Assembly (NCBI GenBank): GCA_036833805.1
Contig: DAITPA010000003.1
Location: 5,116-69,115 of the forward strand
Direction of reading: 5' to 3'
DNA length: 64,000 bases
Source of the DNA: PALSA-1196 sp036833805
Lineage (GTDB): Bacteria; Pseudomonadota; Gammaproteobacteria; Steroidobacterales; Steroidobacteraceae
Of this stretch, positions 27,034 to 35,027 are shown piece by piece. Numbering within the stretch: position 1 is the stretch's first letter; each line of letters opens with the position of its first letter. Both the position numbers and the translations under genes were made by a program. The notes beneath the pieces are model-generated. The model saw only the letters and a list, made by a program, of their open reading frames with translations, had not been told where the DNA came from and did not search any database.

Positions 27034-28458
27034 ATGCACAACATTAACCCCACAGACCTGCTGCAAAGCATCGAGGGCTATTGGCGAGATTCCATTCTCG
27101 ATCGGCTCGCGGCCTACATCCGCATACCTAATCAGTCGCCGATGTTTGATCCGCAATGGGAGAGCCACGGGCACATGGAAGCGGCCGTCACCTTGATGGC
27201 CGACTGGTGCCGCGCGCAGCCCATTCCCGGAATGCGTGTGGATGTGCGTCGCCTGCCGGGACTCACACCGCTCCTCATCGTCGATGTGCCGGGCGCGCTC
27301 CCCGGGTCGGTGCTGCTCTATGGCCACTTGGATAAGCAGCCCGAATTTACCGGATGGGAACCGGATCTGGGTCCCTGGTCGCCAGTAATCCGCGACGGCA
27401 AGCTCTATGGGCGCGGCGGCGCGGACGATGGCTACGCCGTTTTCAGTTCTCTCGCAGCGATCCTCGCGCTGAAGCAGCGCAGCGTCGCCCTGCCACGCTG
27501 TCTCCTCATGATCGAAGCGTCCGAAGAGAGCGGCAGCATTCATCTGGCCGCACATCTGGACGCGCTGGGAGCCGGGCTTGCAACCCCGTCGCTCGTCATT
27601 TGCCTCGATGCGGAATGCGGCAATTACGCGCAGTTGTGGTCCACAACGTCGCTGCGCGGCAACCTCGTTGGCCGCTTGCATGTTCGCGTATTGAACGAAG
27701 GTGTGCATTCCGGCATGGCCACCGGCATTGCACCGACCGCGTTTCGAATCGTCGAGCAGCTCCTCGCCCGCCTCGAAAATCCCGTCACCGGAGATCTGCT
27801 GTTGGACGAGCTGCAGGCGGCGATCCCGAATGATCGGCGCGCGCAGCTCGCGATCGCGGCACGCGTACTGGGTCCAGCGGTCGCCGCAAAGGTGCCGTTC
27901 GCGCAAGGCGTGCGGGCGCTGTCCAATGATCCGTTCGAACTCCTCATCAATTCGACGTGGCGCGCAACCCTCGCCGTGACCGGTGCCGACGGCCTGCCCG
28001 CAGTGCAGTCCGCGGGCAATGTGCTGCTGCCGGAGATCTCCCTCAAGCTATCGCTGCGCCTGCCGCCGGACTGCGACGCCGAACGCGCCGACGCCGCCGT
28101 ACGCACAACGCTGGAGCGCGACCCGCCCTACGGCGCACAGGTTCAATTTGAAAGTGAGGGCGCGACCGCCGGCTGGAATGCGCCGCCGCTTGCCGCGTGG
28201 CTTGAGCGCTCAATGAGCGCGGCTTCACAGGCCATATTTGGCCGTGACGCCGTGCATGTCGGCTCAGGCGGCACGATTCCTTTCATGGCAGTTCTGGGGG
28301 ACAGATTCCCCGAGACGCAGTTCTTCGTTACCGGCGTCCTGGGTCCACAGGCGAACGCGCATGGACCCAATGAGTTTTTGCATATCGACTACGCGCGCCG
28401 CTTGACGGCCTGCGTCGCGCTCGTGTTGGCGGACTTTGCCGCGCAGGCGAGACTTTAG
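27034..28458 (+). CDS. M20 family metallopeptidase (dipeptidase-like)
   Basis: 474 residues. Metal-binding segments: VLLYGHLDKQPE with the first His-Asp pair, GRGGADDGYAVFSS with the bridging Asp, MIEASEESGSIHL with the catalytic and ligand Glu, and HGPNEFLHIDYARR with the last His. The dimerisation domain is between them (VLNEGVHSGMATG). This is the CNDP/PepV-like zinc peptidase branch acting on small peptides or acylated amino acids. The start is at ATG 27034 in an AT-richer leader (TTAATACTGAGATTATAG). Its stop overlaps the convergent aldo/keto reductase stop. Confidence 0.9.
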   Translation: MHNINPTDLLQSIEGYWRDSILDRLAAYIRIPNQSPMFDPQWESHGHMEAAVTLMADWCRAQPIPGMRVDVRRLPGLTPLLIVDVPGALPGSVLLYGHLDKQPEFTGWEPDLGPWSPVIRDGKLYGRGGADDGYAVFSSLAAILALKQRSVALPRCLLMIEASEESGSIHLAAHLDALGAGLATPSLVICLDAECGNYAQLWSTTSLRGNLVGRLHVRVLNEGVHSGMATGIAPTAFRIVEQLLARLENPVTGDLLLDELQAAIPNDRRAQLAIAARVLGPAVAAKVPFAQGVRALSNDPFELLINSTWRATLAVTGADGLPAVQSAGNVLLPEISLKLSLRLPPDCDAERADAAVRTTLERDPPYGAQVQFESEGATAGWNAPPLAAWLERSMSAASQAIFGRDAVHVGSGGTIPFMAVLGDRFPETQFFVTGVLGPQANAHGPNEFLHIDYARRLTACVALVLADFAAQARL

Positions 28459-29279
28459 CCGAGCGCGCGCAGCTCCGCTGCCGTCAGATGCAGGCTTGCG
28501 GCCGCGACGTTTTCTTCAAGATGCTTCACGGAGGACGTCCCAGGAATCGGCAGCACGACGGGCGAGCGGGCGAGGAGCCAGGCGATGGCGGACTTCGCTT
28601 GCGAGGCGTCGCGCCCGGCACCCAGCGGAAACCAAGGAATGAAGGCGAGCCCTTGCTGCTCGCAATAATTGAGCACATCCTCTGCGTCGCGATCCGCAAG
28701 GTTGTAGCGGTTCTGCACGGAGACCACGCTCACGAGCGCTTGTGAGCGCTTGAGCTCCGCGAGGCTTTGATTGGATACGCCGATATGGCGGATTTTGCCC
28801 TCCGCCTGCAAGCGTGCGAGCTCGCCCAATGACTCCGCAAGCGGTACGCGCGGATCGATGGCATGCAGTTGATAGAGATCAATTCGATCGAGCCGCAGGC
28901 GCCGCAGACTGCCCTCGCATGCCGCGCGCAAATGCGCGGGATGCGCGTCGCGTTCCCACTGGCCGGCTCGCGGCCTTGTCAGCCCGCCTTTGGTCGCAAT
29001 GACCAGGCCCTGCGGATATGGGTGCAGCGCTTCGGCAATGATCTCTTCACTGACGTCAGGTCCGTAGGAGTCAGCGGTATCGATGAAATTCACACCGAGC
29101 TCAAGCGCACGCCTGAGAACCTTAAGCGCCGCCTGACGGTCAGCCGGCGGACCCCACACGCCCGCACCCGTGAGCCGCATCGCGCCGAAGCCGAGCCGAT
29201 GCACGCTCAGATCTGCCCCGATCGACACTGAGCCTGCGGCTGCGGCAGGCGGACTTGCTTTTGGGATGCTCGGCGTCAT
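28455..29279 (-). CDS. Aldo/keto reductase
   Basis: 274-residue NADPH-dependent TIM-barrel reductase. FIDTADSYGPDVSEEIIAEAL contains catalytic Asp and Tyr, the Lys is in LVIATKGGL, the His in LYQLHAIDP, and the cofactor-binding segment in VVLPIPGTSSVKHLEENV. The subgroup resembles YdbC/oxidoreductases of unknown physiological substrate. ATG 29279 has AAGGA 8 nt upstream. Converges on the M20 gene with stop codons overlapping. Confidence 0.9.
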   Translation of the reverse strand: MTPSIPKASPPAAAAGSVSIGADLSVHRLGFGAMRLTGAGVWGPPADRQAALKVLRRALELGVNFIDTADSYGPDVSEEIIAEALHPYPQGLVIATKGGLTRPRAGQWERDAHPAHLRAACEGSLRRLRLDRIDLYQLHAIDPRVPLAESLGELARLQAEGKIRHIGVSNQSLAELKRSQALVSVVSVQNRYNLADRDAEDVLNYCEQQGLAFIPWFPLGAGRDASQAKSAIAWLLARSPVVLPIPGTSSVKHLEENVAAASLHLTAAELRALG

Positions 29280-29324
29280 AGCGGGGATCCTTCGTCGACG
29301 GGACTGTTAGACTGTAGAACGCGG

Positions 29325-29346
29325 GCGCGTGTACGCGCGCGTGTAC
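29325..29346. repeat. Short tandem repeat GCGCGTGTAC, period 12
   Basis: GCGCGTGTAC occurs at 29325-29334 and again at 29337-29346, within the divergent region between the aldo/keto reductase and the PLDc_N gene. It could be a paired operator or chance in GC-rich DNA. Confidence 0.35.
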
Positions 29347-29375
29347 GCGCTCATCTGCGCCTCGGGGGGCCACGC

Positions 29376-29576
29376 ATGTACTACGGTTATGGCTATGGAT
29401 ATAACGGTCTCTGGGGCCTGTTGGTTCTGATCGCCGATGTCTGGGCGATCGTAAATATATTTCAAAGCGGCGCGTCGACGGACCGCAAGGTGCTTTGGAC
29501 CGTGCTCGTCATCCTGTTGCCAGTCTTGGGGTTTGTAATCTGGCTCTTTGCCGGGCCGCGTAGCAATAAATCCTGA
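29376..29576 (+). CDS. PLDc_N domain small membrane protein
   Basis: 66 residues, with a Tyr/Gly-rich start (MYYGYGYGYNGLWG) and two membrane segments (LLVLIADVWAIVNIF and VLWTVLVILLPVLGFVIWLF). The second ends in the PxxGxxxWLxxGPR pattern of the phospholipase-D-nuclease N-terminal family, which in this short form lacks the catalytic part. ATG 29376 has GGGGGG about 7 nt upstream. Function unknown; likely inner membrane. Confidence 0.83.
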   Translation: MYYGYGYGYNGLWGLLVLIADVWAIVNIFQSGASTDRKVLWTVLVILLPVLGFVIWLFAGPRSNKS

Positions 29577-29588
29577 CGCTGCGCGTCC

Positions 29589-30221
29589 TCAAGCCGGATG
29601 GCGTGCGACGCTCGCGCGTATCTGATTGATGGTGCTTGGCATCACAGAGCTTTTCACGCGCTGCCAGGGCGCATCGAAACGCTCCATCGCACCCTCAGCC
29701 GGCAGGGATTGCGCGGACGGAAATTCCGTGCGCAGCGTATCGACCATCAGCGTCCACTTCGGTAATCCCTTGGGAAACTTGCCGCGCTTCGTGAACACGA
29801 CGCGCCCTTCCGTCGGCGCCTCACCCGCCACGGCGCGGACCGCGGCGATCCGGTCGTAGAGCGCACCCTGCGGGTTCGTAAACGTGAAGCGCTGCGGACC
29901 GTCCATGACGGTCCATTCCGTCATCTGATCGCCGCCGAAGATGTTGCCGCGCACGTCGCGCAGATCGATCACCAGGATGCCACGCGGTGTCAGCAAGAGG
30001 AAATCCACGTGGAAGTAACCGCCCATGCCATCAGGCACCAGCACGTCGCGCAGGTAGTCCGAAGCCGAAGCGGTTACTGCGGCGACGAGTGCTTTTTGCG
30101 TGCGCCTGCGCCGGTACCAGCGCCAAGCCCATGACAGGGCCCAGCCGAAGACCACGGCGCCGCCGACCAGGAACCAGGTTGTGGGCGGCAGTTTGCTCAA
30201 GGTTTGTAGCGTTTCGTTCAT
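29589..30221 (-). CDS. NERD (nuclease-related) domain membrane protein
   Basis: 210 residues. One N-terminal membrane segment (TWFLVGGAVVFGWALSWAW) followed by basic WRWYRRRR, then a NERD-type domain: DGMGGYFHVDFLLLTPRGILVIDLRDVRGNIFG in pieces, where the D...D/E...x-K/R core of the restriction-endonuclease-like fold can be traced (the usual Lys appears as Arg). The ATG overlaps the stop of thrC (ATGA), placing it as the last gene of thrABC. Why a NERD protein is coupled to threonine synthesis is unknown. Confidence 0.8.
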   Translation of the reverse strand: MNETLQTLSKLPPTTWFLVGGAVVFGWALSWAWRWYRRRRTQKALVAAVTASASDYLRDVLVPDGMGGYFHVDFLLLTPRGILVIDLRDVRGNIFGGDQMTEWTVMDGPQRFTFTNPQGALYDRIAAVRAVAGEAPTEGRVVFTKRGKFPKGLPKWTLMVDTLRTEFPSAQSLPAEGAMERFDAPWQRVKSSVMPSTINQIRASVARHPA

Positions 30222-31525
30222 GAGTCAAGCGCGGCGCACAGCCCCTCCAAGTCGGCGGGGATTTCAGTGCATGCGGTCGGGCGTGCCAATAGTCTCATGA
30301 GCGATTGCGGGACGGGCAGTTCCTCGCCAATCAACGGCTCGACTATCTCTTTGAACTTGGCCGCATGCGCGGTCGCGACCAGAACCCAGGGACCCGCACC
30401 CCTACGCGCCGCAGGCAGTCGCGCGTAAACTTCCGCCGCCACCGCCGTGTGCGGACAAAAGATCTTGCCCCAGTCATCGAAGGCGGTGCGAACGCGGCGG
30501 CGTATATCGGCATCATCGACCGAGTCGGCGCTGACTGCGGCAACAAGTTCGTGCATATCTGGTAAGAGGCTGCGCAACCGCTCCATGTTACTCGGATTGC
30601 CGACGTCCATCGCGGATGCCAGGGTCGCGATGCTGGGCCGCGGGCGCCATTGTCCGCTTTCCAGGAAGTCAGGCACCGTGCGGTTGGCATTGTGTGCGAG
30701 CACTATTTCAGCGATCGGTAGACCCAGCTTGCGTGCCCAGATGCAGGCGACGGCATTGCCGAGGTTGCCGCTCGGGATCACAAAAGAGGCGCGTTCGCCA
30801 TGCGCGCGCCAGAGCGCAAGGCTCGCCGCGGCGTAGTAAACCATCTGCGGCAGGAGCCTTCCCAGGTTGATGCTGTTGGCAGAGGATAGATCGAAACGCT
30901 TGCGCAGAGCCGGCTCCCGCAGGGCCTCTTTCACGAGCCGCTGGCAGTCATCAAAGGTGCCGCGCACGGCAAGCGATGTGACATTGCCGCCCCAACAGGT
31001 GAGCTGCCGCTCCTGCGTGGGGGAGACGAGCCCGCGCGGAAAGAGCACGGTGACGCGCATGCCGGGTCGCTCGTGGAAAGCCGCGGCCACCGCGCCGCCG
31101 GTGTCGCCGGAGGTTGCGACCAGCATGTTGAGGGAGCGGCCGCTGCTCCTCGGCACGCGCGCGAGCGCCGCGGCGAGAAAGCGCGCGCCAAAATCCTTGA
31201 AGGCCGCCGTCGGCCCGTGAAAGAGTTCGAGCAGCGAGAGTTTTGCCTGCGGCTCGAGCGGCACGAGCGGCGCGCAGAAGTTGAAGGCTTCCCCTACCAT
31301 CGCCGCCAATTCGCCTGCGAGTGCGTCGCCGGCCAGAAAGGGCGCGAGCAGACGTGCGGCCAGCGGCGCAAGATCTAGAGAGGTTGAATGCAGGTCAAGC
31401 GAGGCGCTCGGCCAGCCGACCGGCACATAAAGACCGCCGTCGGGCGCAAGGCCCTGTTGCAGGGCAGCGCTGAAACCGCTGCAGAGCGCCGCATCGCGCG
31501 TGCTCTTGTATTGAAACGCTCTCAT
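30218..31525 (-). CDS. thrC: Threonine synthase
   Basis: Last step of threonine synthesis, converting O-phosphohomoserine; 435 residues. PLP lysine in PTAAFKDFGARF near residue 110, ATSGDTGGAVAAAF phosphate-binding loop, SSANSINLGRLLPQ, and SGNLGNAVAC. ATG 31525 overlaps the thrB stop (ATGA). The downstream NERD gene is coupled in the same way. Confidence 0.96.
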   Translation of the reverse strand: MRAFQYKSTRDAALCSGFSAALQQGLAPDGGLYVPVGWPSASLDLHSTSLDLAPLAARLLAPFLAGDALAGELAAMVGEAFNFCAPLVPLEPQAKLSLLELFHGPTAAFKDFGARFLAAALARVPRSSGRSLNMLVATSGDTGGAVAAAFHERPGMRVTVLFPRGLVSPTQERQLTCWGGNVTSLAVRGTFDDCQRLVKEALREPALRKRFDLSSANSINLGRLLPQMVYYAAASLALWRAHGERASFVIPSGNLGNAVACIWARKLGLPIAEIVLAHNANRTVPDFLESGQWRPRPSIATLASAMDVGNPSNMERLRSLLPDMHELVAAVSADSVDDADIRRRVRTAFDDWGKIFCPHTAVAAEVYARLPAARRGAGPWVLVATAHAAKFKEIVEPLIGEELPVPQSLMRLLARPTACTEIPADLEGLCAALDS

Positions 31526-32469
31526 GAGCAGATGAGGCGCGCCCCGGGCGAATCAATCTCGACCACCCAGGCATCGACGCCAATCGACAGCCGCTCGAAC
31601 GGCACGCGCATGGCCGCGAGAACCCCGGCGGCGCGTGTCTCTTGAGCCCAGGCGAAGAGCGCAGGCCCCGCCCCTGAGATCGAGCATCCCAGAGCGCCGG
31701 CGTCGATCGCATCGCGGCGCACTTCTGCAAAGCCGGGGATCAGCGCCTGGCGCTGCTTTTCGATGACCACATCCTCAAAGGAGGCGCGGATCATGTCGAG
31801 GTCGTCGGTGTAACAACCCGAGATGAAGCCCGCAAGGTTCGCGGTTTGCCAAACAAAATCCGCCAACTCAACGCTGCTCTTCAAAAGCGCGCGCGCCTGT
31901 TTGGTGGACAGGAACATGTGTGGATGCACGATGACAGCCACCACGCCCGCCGGGACGGGGATCTGTTTGACGCGCGGCTGGTCGATGCCCACCGTCAGCA
32001 CGAGGCCGCCAAAGAGCGAGGCGGCAATATTGTCGACGTGCAGGGAGCCGCTTGCGACCTGCTCACCCTGCATCGCAAACTTCAATAGCTCGAGCCGACT
32101 GCAGGGCTCATCGAGGAGTGCATTGGCGGCGACTACGGCGGCGACCGCGGATGCTGCAGAGCCGCCGAGGCCCGACCCCAGCGCGATGCCCTTGTCGATC
32201 TGCATCTCAACGCCAAAATCCAAGCGCAAACTCTCCTGCATCGCAAGCACCGCGCGGCCGGCGGTATTACGCCTGGGATCAAGCGGCAGATCTTCCACGA
32301 CACCGCTCACGCCGCGAATCACGACGCCCGGCATATCGCGTCGCACGGCCGTGACGCGATCTCCGAGCGCATCGACCGCAAAGCCTAAAATATCAAAGCC
32401 GATGGCGACGTTGCCGACCGAGGCCGGCGCAAAAGCACGCGCCCGCAGCAGCGCCGCGGCCGCGCTCAC
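31522..32469 (-). CDS. thrB: Homoserine kinase (GHMP type)
   Basis: Phosphorylates homoserine; 315 residues. The N-terminus AFAPASVGNVAIGFDILGFA and the ATP-loop GIALGSGLGGSAASAVAAV are GHMP-kinase motifs; SISGAGPALFAW is the third motif. The start is GTG 32469, overlapping the thrA stop (GTGA), as expected of coupled translation within thrABC. Confidence 0.95.
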   Translation of the reverse strand: MSAAAALLRARAFAPASVGNVAIGFDILGFAVDALGDRVTAVRRDMPGVVIRGVSGVVEDLPLDPRRNTAGRAVLAMQESLRLDFGVEMQIDKGIALGSGLGGSAASAVAAVVAANALLDEPCSRLELLKFAMQGEQVASGSLHVDNIAASLFGGLVLTVGIDQPRVKQIPVPAGVVAVIVHPHMFLSTKQARALLKSSVELADFVWQTANLAGFISGCYTDDLDMIRASFEDVVIEKQRQALIPGFAEVRRDAIDAGALGCSISGAGPALFAWAQETRAAGVLAAMRVPFERLSIGVDAWVVEIDSPGARLICS

Positions 32470-34949
32470 AAGCGCGCTCCCAAGTACGCCGCCAGACGCA
32501 AAAGGTCCGCGAATACGCCGCCCGCGGTCACCTCGGGTCCGGCGCCCGGCCCCTGCACGATGAGCGGATTGGCACAGTAGCGCCGCGTCGCAAAGCGCAC
32601 CACATTATCCGTCAAGGCAATGTTCGCAAATGCATGCTTCGCGTCGAGTTCCGCGACGCCCACAACCGCCCGGCCATCGGCGCTGATCTTGCCCACATAG
32701 CGCATGACCTTGCCCTGTGCGCGCGCCACTTCGAAGCGCCGCCGCATCGACTCGTCATGCCGCGGCAGCCCGCTCATGAACTCGTTGGCTGAAGCGCTCT
32801 CGAGCCCGACCGGCACCAGACTCTCAACTGCCACATCGCTCATTTCCAGCGGCACGCCCATCTCGCGGCCGAGGATGATGAGCTTGCGTGCGACGTCAAG
32901 ACCGGAGAGATCATCGCGTGGATCAGGCTCAGTGTAGCCCTTGTGCCGCGCGGCGCTCACGATCTCGGAAAACGGTGTGGCGCCGTCGTAGACGTTGAAT
33001 AGATAAGCAAGCGTTCCGGAGAAGATGCCCTCGATACTTGCGACATCGTCGCCCGTGTCGCGCAGATCGCGCAAAGTCTGAATGATCGGCAAGCCGGCGC
33101 CGACCGTCGCTTCATAAAGATAGTGCGCGCCGCTCACGCGGCGCGCCTCGCGCATGCTTTGATAGAAGGACCAGTCGGCGCTGTTGGCCTTCTTGTTGGG
33201 CGTCACCACATGAATACCGCGCTCGAACCAATCGCGATAGTGGCGCGCGACCGTCTCGCTCGCCGTGCAGTCAATAAAAACCGTGTGCGGCAGAAAATCC
33301 GCGTGCACGTGCTCAACGAAGCGGCCGATATCCGCCTCCACCGCCTGCGCGTCGAATGCGTCGCGCCATGCGGCCAGGTCGACGCCGCTCGGCGCGAGCA
33401 GCATGCGCCGCGAGCCGAGAATGCCGCGGATGCGCAGATCGAGATTGAACTCCTGGCGCAGACGCGCGCTTTGGGATGCGAGCTGGTCGAGCAGCACCCG
33501 TCCGACCGCACCCGGACCGATGACGCCAATCGAAAGCGTATGCGGCGACAGATAAAGCCCCGCGTGCACCGCGCGCAACGCGCGCGTCACCTGCCGCCCT
33601 TCGATGACCACCGAAATATTACGCTCAGAGGCGCCCTGCGCGATCGCCCGCACGTTGACGCTGGCGGCTCCCAAGGACTTGAACACCTTGGCGGCAATGC
33701 CCGGGACACCGGCCATGCCGTCGCCCACGACCGCGAGGATCGCAAGATCAAGATCCAGCTCAATGCTCTGGATCTGGCCCTCCTGCAACTCGCGCTCGAA
33801 CGCTGCACGTACCACGGTGGCGGCGCGCGTCGCCTCCGCCTGCGGGACCGCGCAGCAGATCGAATGCTCGGAGCTGCCCTGCGAGATGAGAATGACCGAG
33901 ATCGCCTCTTCCCGCAGCGCTCCAAAGAGCCGATGCGCGGTGCCGGGCACGCCGATCATGCCGGCACCCTCGAGATTGACGAGAGCAATGTGCTCTATGC
34001 TGGTGATGCCCTTCACCGGCAGCGGGGATTGCGGCCGCGCACAGATCAAGGTTCCCGGCTTCTCGGGCGCGAAGGTATTGCGTATCCAGATCGGAATGCC
34101 GCTGCCAACAGCCGGCGCCATCGTCTGCGGATGAATGACCTTGGCGCCGAAATAGGCAAGCTCCATTGCCTCGTTGTAGGACAGCGAATCGATCACGGTC
34201 GCGTCGGGCACGCGGCGCGGATCGGCCGACAGTACGCCATCAACGTCCGTCCAGATGTGGATCTCGCTCGCTTCGAGCAGCGCGCCGAAGATCGACGCAG
34301 AGAAGTCGCTGCCATTCCTGCCGAGCGTCGTCTGCACGCCGCGCGCCTTGCTCGCGATGAAGCCGGTGACAATGAGCGTGCCCGCAAAACCCTCGTCTAC
34401 GAGCAACGCGAGATTTTCATGCGACTGCGACCACTGCACCGCAGGACCCAAGGGTTTCCATTCCACCACCACCACGCGGCGCGCGTCGATCCAACGCACC
34501 TTGCCGGCGCGGCCGCTGCGTTCCTCGAAGTACTGATGAAACAGCTTCGTCGACCACAGCTCTCCATAGCCCGCAATGAGATCGCTCACTTCAGGCGCCG
34601 CAGCGCGGGTGAGTTTCACGGTGTGCAGAATCCCCTCAAGGTCCTGGCAATCACGCTCGAAGCCTGCGAGGTACTGGCGCGCCGACGTGGGCGCAAGCAG
34701 CGCCTCGGCAATCTCAGCGTGGCGCAAGCGCAGGTTTGAGATTTCGCCGCGGAAGGCATCATCCTGCTGCTCTGCGAGGCTGATGAGCCCCAGCAGCGCG
34801 TCGGTCACGCCGCGGCATGCGGACAGCACGACGGCCAGGCGTCCCGGCGGCTGAGATTCAAGGAGGCTTGCGACCCGCGCAAAACAGGCGGCATTCGCGA
34901 CGCTTGATCCTCCGAACTTGTGGACAATCCAAGGATCGTTTGGGGTCAT
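32466..34949 (-). CDS. thrA: Bifunctional aspartokinase / homoserine dehydrogenase
   Basis: 827 residues combining the first and third steps of the threonine pathway. The aspartokinase domain starts VHKFGGSSVANAACFARVA and has ARGVQTTLGRNGSDFSAS and TDVDGVLSADPRRV. Two ACT-type regulatory modules follow (about 310-460), with QGSSEHSICCAV and QGASERNISVVI. The homoserine dehydrogenase begins near 465 (IGVIGPGAVGRVLLDQL) and has the catalytic region GLPIIQTLRDL...GIFSGTLAYLF and KGYTEPDPRDDLSGLDVARK. The fused form is typical of gammaproteobacteria. No Thr/Ile-rich leader peptide or attenuator is visible in the 78 nt upstream. Confidence 0.97.
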   Translation of the reverse strand: MTPNDPWIVHKFGGSSVANAACFARVASLLESQPPGRLAVVLSACRGVTDALLGLISLAEQQDDAFRGEISNLRLRHAEIAEALLAPTSARQYLAGFERDCQDLEGILHTVKLTRAAAPEVSDLIAGYGELWSTKLFHQYFEERSGRAGKVRWIDARRVVVVEWKPLGPAVQWSQSHENLALLVDEGFAGTLIVTGFIASKARGVQTTLGRNGSDFSASIFGALLEASEIHIWTDVDGVLSADPRRVPDATVIDSLSYNEAMELAYFGAKVIHPQTMAPAVGSGIPIWIRNTFAPEKPGTLICARPQSPLPVKGITSIEHIALVNLEGAGMIGVPGTAHRLFGALREEAISVILISQGSSEHSICCAVPQAEATRAATVVRAAFERELQEGQIQSIELDLDLAILAVVGDGMAGVPGIAAKVFKSLGAASVNVRAIAQGASERNISVVIEGRQVTRALRAVHAGLYLSPHTLSIGVIGPGAVGRVLLDQLASQSARLRQEFNLDLRIRGILGSRRMLLAPSGVDLAAWRDAFDAQAVEADIGRFVEHVHADFLPHTVFIDCTASETVARHYRDWFERGIHVVTPNKKANSADWSFYQSMREARRVSGAHYLYEATVGAGLPIIQTLRDLRDTGDDVASIEGIFSGTLAYLFNVYDGATPFSEIVSAARHKGYTEPDPRDDLSGLDVARKLIILGREMGVPLEMSDVAVESLVPVGLESASANEFMSGLPRHDESMRRRFEVARAQGKVMRYVGKISADGRAVVGVAELDAKHAFANIALTDNVVRFATRRYCANPLIVQGPGAGPEVTAGGVFADLLRLAAYLGARL

Positions 34950-35027
34950 CGAAAGGAAGATTCACAAGGGAAAAGGCGTTGCGACTGTACTGACGCGCTT
35001 GCGCGCACGCAACCCAACCGCCGCACC

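Noticed and set aside
33123..34739. Long plus-strand open frame opposite thrA
   Set aside because: Antisense to a fully conserved bifunctional enzyme; composition is typical of a shadow frame.
34950..35027. Possible threonine attenuator before thrA
   Set aside because: No short leader frame rich in Thr/Ile codons and no terminator/antiterminator pair; only a weak GTTGCG/CGCAAC pairing near TTTT.
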